Assembly (NCBI RefSeq): GCF_003722335.1 | Contig: NZ_CP026100.1 | Coordinates: 4,872,001-4,936,000 of the forward strand | Reading direction: 5' to 3' | DNA: 64,000 nucleotides | Source of the DNA: Caulobacter flavus | GTDB taxonomy: Bacteria; Pseudomonadota; Alphaproteobacteria; Caulobacterales; Caulobacteraceae | In this document: positions 10,299 through 20,700 of the stretch, piece by piece | How positions within the stretch are numbered: the first letter of the stretch is position 1 | Layout of the letters: every line of letters starts with the position of its first letter | Notes under the pieces: generated by a model | The model's input: only the letters and a program-made list of their open reading frames with translations | Told to the model about the DNA's origin: nothing | The model's database searches: none | Program-made: the position numbers and the translations under genes

Positions 10299-13247
10299 TC
10301 ACGCGGCGACGTGCGGCCGACACAGATCCTTGGCCAGTTTCGCCGCCTTCCCCGCGCCCTGCATCTCCCGCAGCGCCGAGAGGGCCGACACGGAAAGCGG
10401 CCGCCCGGTCAGCGCCTGGGTCTCGCGCAGGACTTCGAGCACGTGGACCGCGCTGCGCTCCTTCAGATCCAGGCGCGGCAGCCAGGCATTCAGCGCCTCG
10501 AAGACAGCCTGGGCATGCAGCGCGGAGACCGGCACGACCTGCAGCAGGGCTTCACCGAGGCGATTGAGCTTGCCCCACTTGCCCTCGCCCAGTCGCGCCA
10601 TGACGTCCGCGAAGATCGCCGGGTCGAACACCCTGCCCTCGATCCCTTCGATCAGGGCGTCGACGGCCAGTCCCTTGACGTCGGCGTCCTTGCCGATCAG
10701 GCCCATGCACAGCAGCAGATGCCCGATCTCGCCCCACGGACGGTTCTTCTGGAACAGGGAGTCGAGGAAGCCGAAACCGGGCGTCCAATTGCTGCTGTTC
10801 TCGTCGATCCGCTCCGACAGCTTGGAAACGCCCTTCATCTGCGCCCCGGTCGGGTTCTGCGGCCACAGATGAGCCAGCCACTGCGTCACCCAGATGGTGT
10901 TGAGATCGCCGGCGAAGTGCTTGGCCTCAATCCGGCGGGCCGACGCGGCCGTCGGCAGCTCGCTCCATTGCGTCGCGATCCGTCCCTGGATGGACTGGGC
11001 CAGGCGGCCGATCAGTCCGCCCTTGGCTTCCGGCGCGGGCGCGACCGCCCGGCTCACCCTGACGTGGAACTGAGGCAGCTTCCACTGCATCGCGTCATGC
11101 TTCACGACCTTCTGCTCGGACCGCCAGTCGTATCGCGCGGGGCTGAGGCTGTCGGGCCACTCGTCGTCCAGGCCGAGCGGCGCGAAGGCCTCGGTCCAGT
11201 CCGCCAGCGGCGCGCGGCACCGCGCCGCGGTGATCAGAACGGCATAGTCCTTGCGATCCTCCTTGGCGGGCGGAGCCTCGCCGCCCAGGGCGAAGACCAC
11301 GAAGCGACGCAAGGCGGCCGGCAGCGCAGCCGCCCGCTCCAAGGCCTGCGCGCGTCCGTCCGGCGCCAATCGCAAAAGCGACAGGCGGAAATCCATCGCC
11401 TGCTCCAGCCCCGGGACATGGGCGAGCGCGTGCAGGCGATCCATCCAGACGCCCACATCGATCCAGCCGCCCCGGTGCGTGGGCGCCGACAGCAGCTGGC
11501 GGCTCTCACGTCGCGCCGCCCGGCCGGCGACGGTTCGCAGATGAGCGATCATCGGCGTGAAGGCGTCGTCCTGCGTGTAGTATTGCGAATGGGGATGCTC
11601 GGTTCGGTAGAGCCGGCCTTCCGCCCAGCTGAGGACGAGGTCGACGAGGGCCGGCCCCACGCCCACGCTGACGGCCCCGAGTCCGTTGGAGCCCCCGCCC
11701 CTGCTCTTGATCCGGTGCGCCAGCGGGGCGACCCGACGCTCGAAACCCGGCGACTGAGGCGAACCGGCCAGGCGGCCGATCGCATCGATGATCAGCTCGA
11801 TCTCGTCCGGGCCGTCGACGACCTCCACCGCGTGCAGCACCCTGTCGATCAGCACGTCCACGGACATGATCGGCGCCAGCACCGTCTCTTCCGACAATAT
11901 CGCCTGACCGGCGATGTCTTCCCTGATCGGGACATAGGCCTCAACCGCCGGCTGGAGCGGAACGCCGGAGGCCGAGGCCGGCGCCGCGCGCGCCGCCGGC
12001 TCGCCGGCAGCCTGGCCGGCCAACGCCAGCAGACCTGGCTTGTTGCTCGCGGCGACGAAGTCCTCGAGCTCGGCGATCGACGCACGGCGCGTCTCGTCCA
12101 GCCGGTCGGCGTTCGCCTGCAGGAAGCTCAGCGCCTTGGCCTGCACGTCCGCATTCACGTGCCGCAACGCCTCGACGGCCGCGACGAGGCACTGCGGGCG
12201 GGCTTGCTCGTCGCGCGCGGCGAGGCGCTCGATCAGCTTCAGGGCCGCCATGGCGTTGCCCTTGCCCGCGCTGGCGAACACGCCCTGGACCTCGCGCAGC
12301 ACGGCGTCGGTTTGCAGGGCGCCCAGCTTCTCGACCTTGGCCAGCATGTCGATGGCGAACTTCACCACATGGCCGACCGGATGGCACAGCAGGTCGATGT
12401 AGAGCGGCTGGTGCTGCAGGATCTCCGGGCCGGTCGGCGCCATCAGCGCGTAGAAGCGATGGAAGCCGGCGAGCTGGTTCTCCTTGATGTCCAGCCTCAG
12501 ACCGTCGAGCGCGGCCCGCAGCAGCCTGGCCCGATCAAGAACGCCCTGTTCTGACAGCTTCACCAGCGCCTGGGGCCACGTCTCGTAGTCCGGGCTGGCG
12601 CCGCTCGTGAGCCAGCCGTTGGTGTTGAAGGCGATGGTCTCGACCTCGAACAGGCGCCACACGTCCTCGAGCAGGGACGGCTCGTCCAGCAGCTGGCGGC
12701 TGATCGGCGGCGCCGGCGCGGTTCCCCCTCGCTCCTGGGGGCGCATCAGGTAGGCGGCGAACATCCGGGAGTAGCCCTCGACGTCCGGCTTGCGGCAGAC
12801 CCCTTCCTTCACCCAGGCCAGGATCATCGGCAGTTCTACCCAGGTGATGGCCTGTTCCAGGTCGTGGACGAGCCACTCGTCCATCCAGGGCGGCCGGCGG
12901 TCCGAGATGATACGCTGGGCCACGTCCTGGCCGCTCCAGACATGCGCGTCGCGCTTCTTCACCGCCGATAACGGGCCCAACGCGAACAGGGCCAGGATGG
13001 CCTTGTTGTTCTGCGACGAGCTGTAGAACCGCCAGCCCTCCTTGCCGCGCGAGGCCAGCAGAGCCTTCAGCCGATCCGACGCCCCCTTGTTCGCCTTGGA
13101 GGTTTCCAGCTGCCGGTGAAGCTTCTGCGCCGCCGACGAAAGCTTCGCCCGCGCCTTTTCGTCCAGACCGGCGCAGGCCTGCTGCAACGGCCAGGCGTCG
13201 CCCGGCGCGAGGACCAGGTCCTCCAGCGTCTCAGGCGTCATGGCCAT
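10299..13247 (-). CDS. Large helical-repeat protein of unknown function, DUF6493-like, paired with SWIM protein
   Basis: 982 residues with no signal peptide, membrane segment or catalytic motif I recognise. The middle (about 290-400) is HEAT/ARM-like, with amphipathic helices such as AVEALRHVNADVQAKALSFL. The overall look and the SWIM partner match the uncharacterised DUF6493 family, a name given from memory and not checked. The start is either the first ATG (13247) or the third codon (13241); the latter is better spaced from GGAG. It overlaps the SWIM gene stop by 17 bp (or 11), implying coupled translation. A long frame on the opposite strand is a GC-bias shadow. Confidence 0.75.
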   Translation of the reverse strand: MAMTPETLEDLVLAPGDAWPLQQACAGLDEKARAKLSSAAQKLHRQLETSKANKGASDRLKALLASRGKEGWRFYSSSQNNKAILALFALGPLSAVKKRDAHVWSGQDVAQRIISDRRPPWMDEWLVHDLEQAITWVELPMILAWVKEGVCRKPDVEGYSRMFAAYLMRPQERGGTAPAPPISRQLLDEPSLLEDVWRLFEVETIAFNTNGWLTSGASPDYETWPQALVKLSEQGVLDRARLLRAALDGLRLDIKENQLAGFHRFYALMAPTGPEILQHQPLYIDLLCHPVGHVVKFAIDMLAKVEKLGALQTDAVLREVQGVFASAGKGNAMAALKLIERLAARDEQARPQCLVAAVEALRHVNADVQAKALSFLQANADRLDETRRASIAELEDFVAASNKPGLLALAGQAAGEPAARAAPASASGVPLQPAVEAYVPIREDIAGQAILSEETVLAPIMSVDVLIDRVLHAVEVVDGPDEIELIIDAIGRLAGSPQSPGFERRVAPLAHRIKSRGGGSNGLGAVSVGVGPALVDLVLSWAEGRLYRTEHPHSQYYTQDDAFTPMIAHLRTVAGRAARRESRQLLSAPTHRGGWIDVGVWMDRLHALAHVPGLEQAMDFRLSLLRLAPDGRAQALERAAALPAALRRFVVFALGGEAPPAKEDRKDYAVLITAARCRAPLADWTEAFAPLGLDDEWPDSLSPARYDWRSEQKVVKHDAMQWKLPQFHVRVSRAVAPAPEAKGGLIGRLAQSIQGRIATQWSELPTAASARRIEAKHFAGDLNTIWVTQWLAHLWPQNPTGAQMKGVSKLSERIDENSSNWTPGFGFLDSLFQKNRPWGEIGHLLLCMGLIGKDADVKGLAVDALIEGIEGRVFDPAIFADVMARLGEGKWGKLNRLGEALLQVVPVSALHAQAVFEALNAWLPRLDLKERSAVHVLEVLRETQALTGRPLSVSALSALREMQGAGKAAKLAKDLCRPHVAA

Positions 13248-14604
13248 CGGCTCCGTTGCACACGAGCGACGCGGCCAGGATGTGCTTGCAGGGGCCGCGC
13301 TGCCCCTGGTGCTTGCTGAACCACGGACAGGTGCAGACGTCCTGGTCTTCGGACAGCCTCACGTGATGCTCGGTCCCCGTGCCCTGCACGGCGAAGGTCC
13401 CGACGCCGCCAAGCGGCCGGATCTTGCCGGCCTCGACGAGTTGGCGGGCGGCCCCAAGCCTCGGCTGCATCTCCTCGACCTTGGCCAGGTCGAACGGCAG
13501 CTCACGGTGGAAATACTGGCGCGCATTGGCGTCGAAACCCGCCAGTCCGCGCGCGCCCAGCACGGCCAGCGCCCCGGTCACCTCGTCGACGTCCAGCCCG
13601 AGCGCCGGCGCCAACAAGCCGGTATCCAGCTGCGACTGCCACTTCAGGCTGGCGCGCACCTTGGCGATCACCAGCTCCGATGGCGGCCTGGCCAGGGCGG
13701 ACAGCACCTGCCCTTCACCCGAGAAACCCCGATAGACCTCGGGGCTGATCATCAGGAAGAAGCTGCCTTGGGGGTAGCAGACCTCCCAGGCGCTGGCGCC
13801 GCTGCTGTCGTCGGCCCAAACCTTCAGGCTCTGGGCGCGCAGCAGCAGGGGCTCGACGACCTTCACCCGATGGGTTCCCAGGATCGGGACCGCGCCCTTC
13901 TGGGGCCGCTGGCTGAGCCGTATCGACCGCCCGACCGACGCCGCGTAGCTGGGCATCTTCGGTCGCGAGGCCTGCGGCAGGGTCCGGACGAAACGCAGCG
14001 CCTCGGCGGCGCTTACCTCCATCTTCAACTCCAGCCTGGGCTGGTAGGCCTGCACCTCACTGAACCCCTTGATCCAGCGAAGGGGCAACTTGACCTTCTT
14101 TTCGACGGTGCGATCGGCGCCGCGGCTGAGCACCACCTCCTCGGCGCCGACGGCGAAGGCGACGTCCTCGTCGTCACGCAGGCGCAGCAAGGCGTTGCGC
14201 ATGTCGACGTTGAAATCGACATTGGTGGTTCCCCGGCCCTGGCGCTCGCCGTCGAAGGCCGAGGACGGCAGGTCGACGCGTGCATATACACCGCAGCAAC
14301 CGCTGAAGCCCTCGAGCCGCAGGATATCCTCGTTGCTGGTCAGCACCGGATCGAGCAGGGCCGGACGCGGCAGGAAAAAGTGCGTCCGGACGACGTCGCT
14401 CAGCACATGCAGCATCTCGCCGACCATGCGCGGATGGCGCATGCGGCCATCGAAGAAATAGGGCTGGGCGTGATCGGCGCTGCAGGTCGCCAGCGACAGC
14501 TGCGCCCCCCCTCGCCCACTGGGCTCCACCCGCGAGGGGGCGGCGTAGCGATAGGTAAAGTCGATGGCCGCTGACAGGTTCGTTCCCCGGGAAGACGTGC
14601 TCAA
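13231..14604 (-). CDS. SWIM zinc-finger family protein
   Basis: 457 residues from a TTG start (14604); no upstream ATG fits and the ribosome site is weak, so the true start is uncertain. The C-terminal SWIM zinc-binding signature is clear: CTCPW, a 10-residue spacer, then CKHILAA (C-x-C-x(n)-C-x-H) at about 425-448. The rest has no recognised domain but is well-formed globular sequence. SWIM domains bind DNA or protein in diverse contexts, including recombination-associated proteins and MULE transposases. Here it is the first gene of a two-gene unit with the 982-residue helical-repeat protein. Function unknown. Confidence 0.8.
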   Translation of the reverse strand: MSTSSRGTNLSAAIDFTYRYAAPSRVEPSGRGGAQLSLATCSADHAQPYFFDGRMRHPRMVGEMLHVLSDVVRTHFFLPRPALLDPVLTSNEDILRLEGFSGCCGVYARVDLPSSAFDGERQGRGTTNVDFNVDMRNALLRLRDDEDVAFAVGAEEVVLSRGADRTVEKKVKLPLRWIKGFSEVQAYQPRLELKMEVSAAEALRFVRTLPQASRPKMPSYAASVGRSIRLSQRPQKGAVPILGTHRVKVVEPLLLRAQSLKVWADDSSGASAWEVCYPQGSFFLMISPEVYRGFSGEGQVLSALARPPSELVIAKVRASLKWQSQLDTGLLAPALGLDVDEVTGALAVLGARGLAGFDANARQYFHRELPFDLAKVEEMQPRLGAARQLVEAGKIRPLGGVGTFAVQGTGTEHHVRLSEDQDVCTCPWFSKHQGQRGPCKHILAASLVCNGADGHDA

Positions 14605-14718
14605 GCCTCGATACTAGACAATTCGAACCCATTCCACCTTCGGTGGCAGGGCGCAGAAGCTTGGCGCCTTACGGCGCCCAAACCGCATGTCGGGTATCAG
14701 CCAAGCTGCCCACTCGAC
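14605..14718. other. Short divergent intergenic region with two small hairpins
   Basis: Between the SWIM gene (minus) and the autotransporter (plus). It holds CCACC-TTC-GGTGG at about 14635-14647 and GGCGCC-TTAC-GGCGCC just after it. Neither has a T tract; they could be protein sites or leader structures. No gene seen. Confidence 0.5.
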
Positions 14719-14721
14719 GTG

Positions 14722-17700
14722 ATGTTACAGCACAGCTACAGAACCCGCGTACGTAGAGTGTGTTTTGGGGGCTTTGTTCCAGTGGTAGAGTCGGTTGGTT
14801 TCGCGCGATCGAAGCGCAAGCGTCTGTTGGGTTGCAGCGTCATCGCGTTGACGATGGGAATGGGCGGCGCGGCCGCCGCGGCCTGCCTGCCGGATCCATT
14901 GCCCCTCTACAGCACCGGACCGATCGTCTGTTCGGGCGTCAGCAGCGACGGCCTGACGGTCTCGCGCTCGGTCACGGCCAACATCCAGTCGGGCGCGCTC
15001 CTGACGCCGGGCGCCGGCGACGACGCGGCCTTTCTCGCGACGATCGAGGCGACTTCGCTCTATAGCGTCAGCCAGACGCTGAACGTCGACGGCCGCATCG
15101 ACGGCGGCGCCGGCGTCGGCGTGGTCGCCAGCTCCCTGCCCTCGTCGAACTCCAACTACGTCACCCTCGACATCAGGGTCGGGGCTGCGGGCGAGATCAC
15201 CGGCGCCACCGCGATCAAGGCGCAGGGCTCCAGCTTCTGGTCCACCGCCACGGTGTCGCTGGACAACAGCGGCCAGATCACCTCGACCTCCGGCCCGGCC
15301 CTGCTGGCCGGTGACTATGCCGGCTTCAGCACGGTGCGGAACCGCCAGGGCGCCTTCATCGGCGGCATCGACGCGGCGGTCGGCAACCTGATCAACGCCG
15401 GCACGATCGACGGCGGTTCGGGCAGCGCCTACCGCAGCGGCCCGACCAACGCCCGCCCCTACGCCGGCCCGATCGACAACAGCGGCCTGATGCGCTCGAA
15501 CGGCACGGCCGCGACCATCGCCCTGGAGTTCACCGGCGGCTCGATCGTCAACACCGGCCAGATCACCAATCTGGGCGCGGGTCCGGCGATCAGCTCGGCC
15601 TATTACCTGGCGATCCAGAACGAAGCGGGCGGCGTGATCTCGTCGGCGGGCCCCATCGCCATCCAGGCGAGCAACTACTCGCTGACGATGAAGAACCGGG
15701 GTACCATCATCGGCTCCGTCGTGAGTTCCGGCGCGGGCTACGGTTCAGGCTACAGCAACCAGTTCGACAACGTCGGCGGAACGATCCAGGGCGACGTCCT
15801 GCTGGGATCCAGCGACGACACCCTGATCACCAAGATCGACCTGGCGACAGGCGCCATCCTGGGCGTCACCGGGCGCATCGACGGCGGCGGCGGCAACAAC
15901 GTCCTGATGATGGACCTGACGCAGGACGCGGTGCTCGACGGCCTGGAGGGACGCGTCGTGCTGCCCACTAACTTCCAGAGCCTGCAGATCCGCCTCGGCG
16001 CCAACGCGACCGCGACGTTCGAGACCGGCTCGCTCAACAACCTGACCTTCGTGGGCGCGGGCAAGGTGGTGTCCAACACCAACTTCGCCTCCACGAACCA
16101 GGGGCTCAGCCTCAAGACGCCCTTCAACAGCTACGCCAAGATCGACTTCGTCAACAACGGCGACATCAACTTCGTCCGCGACCATTCCTCGCCCGGCTTT
16201 GGCTTGGCCAACGACTACGCCCTCATCGCCGACGGCCCGATCGCCTTCACCAACAACGGCGACGTCTTCGCCACCAACGGCGGCAACGGCCTGGCGCTTC
16301 GGAACGGCGAAGTGACCGCGTTCGTCAACAACGGCCTCGTCGACGCCGACGGACTGGGCGTGTCCTCGTCCGGCCTGTTCCGCAACAACGGCGTGATCCG
16401 CTCGCGCACGACCGGCGTCGCGCAATCCAGCTTCAGCTATCCCGGCGGCGGCTTCGTCAACACCGGGACGGTCACCGGCGTCGAGGAAGGCGTCAGCGCG
16501 AGCGGCACGACCGTCAGCAACAGCGGCACGATCACCGCGACCAACGGCCCCGCCGTGCTGGTGTCGCAGTCGTTCGTCGAGAATCTCGCTGGCGGCGTCA
16601 TCACCGGTCCGGTCGCCATCAAGACGAGCATCAATTCGCTGAGCGGCAATCGTGTCGCGAACGCGGGCGTGATCAACGGCGACATCGACTTCACGCAGAC
16701 CCCGACGCTCTACCCGTCGCGAGACGCCTACACCGACAACGGCGGCACGCTGAACGGCAACCTGCTGCTCAGCGAAGGCGACGACGTCTTCGTCACCGAC
16801 CTGACCCGCTACGTCGACGGCCGCTTCCTGGGCGTGACCGGCCGGGTCGACGCCGGCGCCGGCACGGACCGCCTGGTGCTGCGCATCGGCGCGGACACGA
16901 CCACGACTATCGACCTGCCCACCGGCTTCGAAGGGCTGGGCCTGGTGCTGCAGAACAACGCGCAGGCCAAGGTGAGCGTCGTACCCGTGCTGAAAACGAC
17001 GCTCAATGTCACCGGGCAAGGCTCGCTCGACCTGACGGCCGACATCACCACCAACTGGACCAACCTCATCGCCCTCTACGGCGACTACGGCCAGCCCAGC
17101 GACACGACGACCGCGCCGATGTCGATCATCAGCCGCGGCGCGCTGACCTACACCCAATCGGGCGGCTGGCCGTCCTCGGGCACCACGAACAACGCCATCG
17201 GCCTGCATGACCAGGCGACCTTCGAAAACACCGGGAAGATCTCGGTCAGCGGCGCGAACTCCTCGTTCTACACGGTAAACGCCATCCTCGGCGGCGCCTC
17301 GGTGATCAATTCCGGCACGATCTCGCTCAGCGGCGCCGTCGGCGTGAACGGCGCCAAGACCTTCACCAACACCGGCGCGATCTCGCAGATCAGCGGCGGC
17401 GCGGCGGCGGTCGGCGTGAAGAACGCCTCGACGATCGACAACAGCGGCAGCATCGTCACCGCCGGCGTCGCCGTTCACATGACCTACGACTATCCCTACG
17501 GCCTGGGGCCGTTCGCGCTGACCAACAGCGGCGTCGTCAAGAGCACCGGCGCCGACGCGATCCGCGCCGATACCGGCTCGACCCTGACCGTGACCAACGC
17601 GGCCGGCGGCGAGATCACCAGCGCCGGCGGCAGGGCCATCGTCGTCGGCGGCTACGCGACCACGACCATCCGCAACGACGGCGTCATCAACGGCGACATC

Positions 17701-20700
17701 GACCTGCGCTGGGGCGAAGACCGGATCGAGAACTACGGAACCATCAACGGCGCGGTGAACCTGGGCGACGGCAACGACACCTTCGTCCAGTGGGTCGGCG
17801 GCAAGATGAACGGCACGGTGGACGGCGGCTTCGGCCTCGACACCCTGGTCATCGACTCCACCGGCGGCGGCACGATCTCGACCTCGCAGTTCATCAACTT
17901 CGAGAGCTTCAAGCAGATCGGCGGCGGCAGCATCAACTACGTCGGCGCGTTCGGAACCGGCCCCATCGTGCTGGAAAACGGCTCGGCGGTCGTGCTGGCC
18001 GGCGATCGCGTGAGCACCACCGGCGCCCTCACCTTCAGCGGCGGCGCGGGCTCTGAACACCTGCGGGTCGAAGGCTCGATCTCCGGCGGGGTCTCGCTGG
18101 GCGACGGCGTCGACAGCGTGGTGAACCGCGGTTCGATCGGCGGCTCGGTCCAGCTGGGCGCGGGCGATGACAGCTTCACCGAAGGCTGGGGATCCACCGT
18201 CGCCGGCACGATCAACGGCGGCGCGGGCTCGGACACCTATATCGTCGAACTGGCCGGCGACCGCTCGGGCATCCATAGCCGAACCGGCTTCGAACATCTG
18301 GGCGTCACCGGGGCCGGCAACCTGACCCTCACCCTCGACCAGAACTGGGATTCCATCAGCCTGGCCGGATCCAACCTCCAGCTGACCTCGGGCGGACGCA
18401 CCGTCGGCCGCCTTACCGGCGGGGCCGACAGCGAGGCCGTCAGGCTGGACGCCGATATCGCCGTGGTCGACCTGGGCGCCGGCGACGACAGCCTGCAACT
18501 GGAGTTCGCCGCACTTGGCGGCGCTTATGCGGGCGGCGCGGGCTCGGACGCCATCCGCTTCACCACCACGGGTCCCGTGACCCTTGCCGGGTCGCTGACC
18601 GGCTTCGAGACCATCGCCCTGGACGGCGGCCAGCTGGCCGTGTCCGGAACCCTGGGCGCGGCGGACGACGCCACGCGCTTCAGCGGCGACGGCGGCCAGA
18701 CGCTGTCGATCCTCTCCGGCGGCGTGCTGAACGGCGTCGTCGACCTGGGCGCGGGCGACGACGTGTTTCAGATGGCGGCCGGCGGCCAGCTTCTGGGCAC
18801 GGTCCTGGGCGGCGCCGGCAACGACCGGGTGGCCATCGACCTGACGTCGGACTTGTCGCTGCGCGGCGACCAACTCCAGCAGTTCGAGACCCTGCAGGTC
18901 ACCGGCACGGGCGCGCTGAGCTTCACCGGCGGCGCGGCCAAGTTCGAGCGCCTGATCACCAACAGCAAGGACTTCACCCTGGCGGCCGGCGCGACGCTGG
19001 ACGCCGGCGCCCTCACCCTGAGCGGCGACGCCAACACCGTGAACCTGGCCGGCGCGTTCTCCGGCGCGCTCGACCTGGGCGGCGGCGACGACGTCCTGCG
19101 CTTGACCACCGGCGCGGCCTTCACGGGGTCGGCCGTGGGCGGCGGCGGCCGCGACCGCCTGGAACTGGCGCTCGGCGGCGTTGACACCGCGCCGATCGCC
19201 CTTGGCGGAGCGCGCTTCGAGGGCTTCGAGACCCTCAGTGTGCAGTCCGGCGTGATCAGCATGTCGGGCGACTACGGCTTCGACAGCGTCGAGGTCCAGA
19301 ACGGCCGCCTGATCGGCCTCGCCGGATCCCGCCTTTCGGCCGCCCGCATCTCGGTCGGCCGAGGCGCGACCTTCGGTTCGGCGGGCGCGGTGACCGGCGA
19401 CATCGCCGTGTCCGGCACGCTGAGCCCCGGCGCCTCGCCCGGGACGATGACCGTGACTGGCAACGTAGCGCTCGCTTCGGGCTCGACGGCGCTGTTCGAG
19501 ATCACGCCCGCCGTGGCCGACAAGCTGGCGGTCTCGGGCAAGGTGACTATCGCCCAGGGCTCCACCCTCAAGCTGGTCGGCGCCTCGACGCTGACACCGG
19601 GTCGCCGTATCGACCTGATCGTCGCCAACGGCGGCATCGAGGGTGCCTTCTCCACGGTCGACGGCATCCAGGGCCTGAACATGCATCTGGGGCAATCGGC
19701 CAACCGCCTGCAGGCCGTCGGCCTGTTCTCGACCGACGCGGCCTTCAGTTCGCAGATCACCACCCTGGTCGGCCAGCTGAACACCGCGCTGATCGAGGAC
19801 AAGGTCGGCGCGTCGCTTTCGGAGGCCATGTCGTCCCTCGCGGACGCCACCACCAACAAGAGCGATCCGCGCGCCCTGGCGCGGCTGACGCCCGAAGCCT
19901 ACGCCTCGGCGACCCAGCTGGCGGTCGAGAACGGGCTGACCGTGGTGGACGCCTCGCGCGTCCAGAGCCGGTTCGCGCCGACCACGCCGGGCATGTTCGG
20001 CTTCGGCCAGGCCATCACCAGCAACCGCAAGCTCGACGGCGACGCGGCGGTCGGCGTGTCCAGCGGCCGCATCGAAACCTCCGGCGGTCTGCTGGGCGTC
20101 GGCTACGGCGTGCAGCAGGCCTGGGCCGGCGTGTTCGTCGGCTATCTCGACGGTCGCCAACGCGTCCGCGACCTGGACGCCCGCACCAGCGCCGACAGCT
20201 TCGTGGTCGGCGCGCAGGGCCAGGTGCGCCTGGGCAGCCTGCAACTGACGGCCATGGCCGCCCACGACGCCGCCGACGCCGATACGCGCCGCGTGGCGCC
20301 CGCCGGCGCCTCGGCGTCGAGCGCCTACGAGCTGAAGAGCTGGGTCGCCGACGTGAACCTGGCCTATAGCGCCAAGCTCAACGCCGACTGGGTCGTCCAG
20401 CCGCGCATCGGCGCCAGCTACGTGCGGACCAGCCGCGACGCCGTCACCGAGCAAGGCGGCGGCGCCTTCGCCCTGACGGTCCAGGCCCGCAAGGAATCGA
20501 CCTGGTTCGTCGACGGCCAGGTGGAGCTGATCGGCGGCCAGGACGCCGGCGCCCGCCTGCATCCGTTCGCCTCGCTGGGCTTGCGGTCGATGGTGAGCGG
20601 CGGCGAGGGCTCGGCCTCGGCCACGCTGGCCGGGCTGGCGACGCCGATCACCGTGACGGGTCTGCGCCGGGGCGACACCCTCGTCACCGGTGGCGCCGGC

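Noticed and set aside
10260..12554. 764-residue plus-strand frame
   Set aside because: Antisense to the helical-repeat gene; Arg/Gln-rich low-information sequence with no family features.
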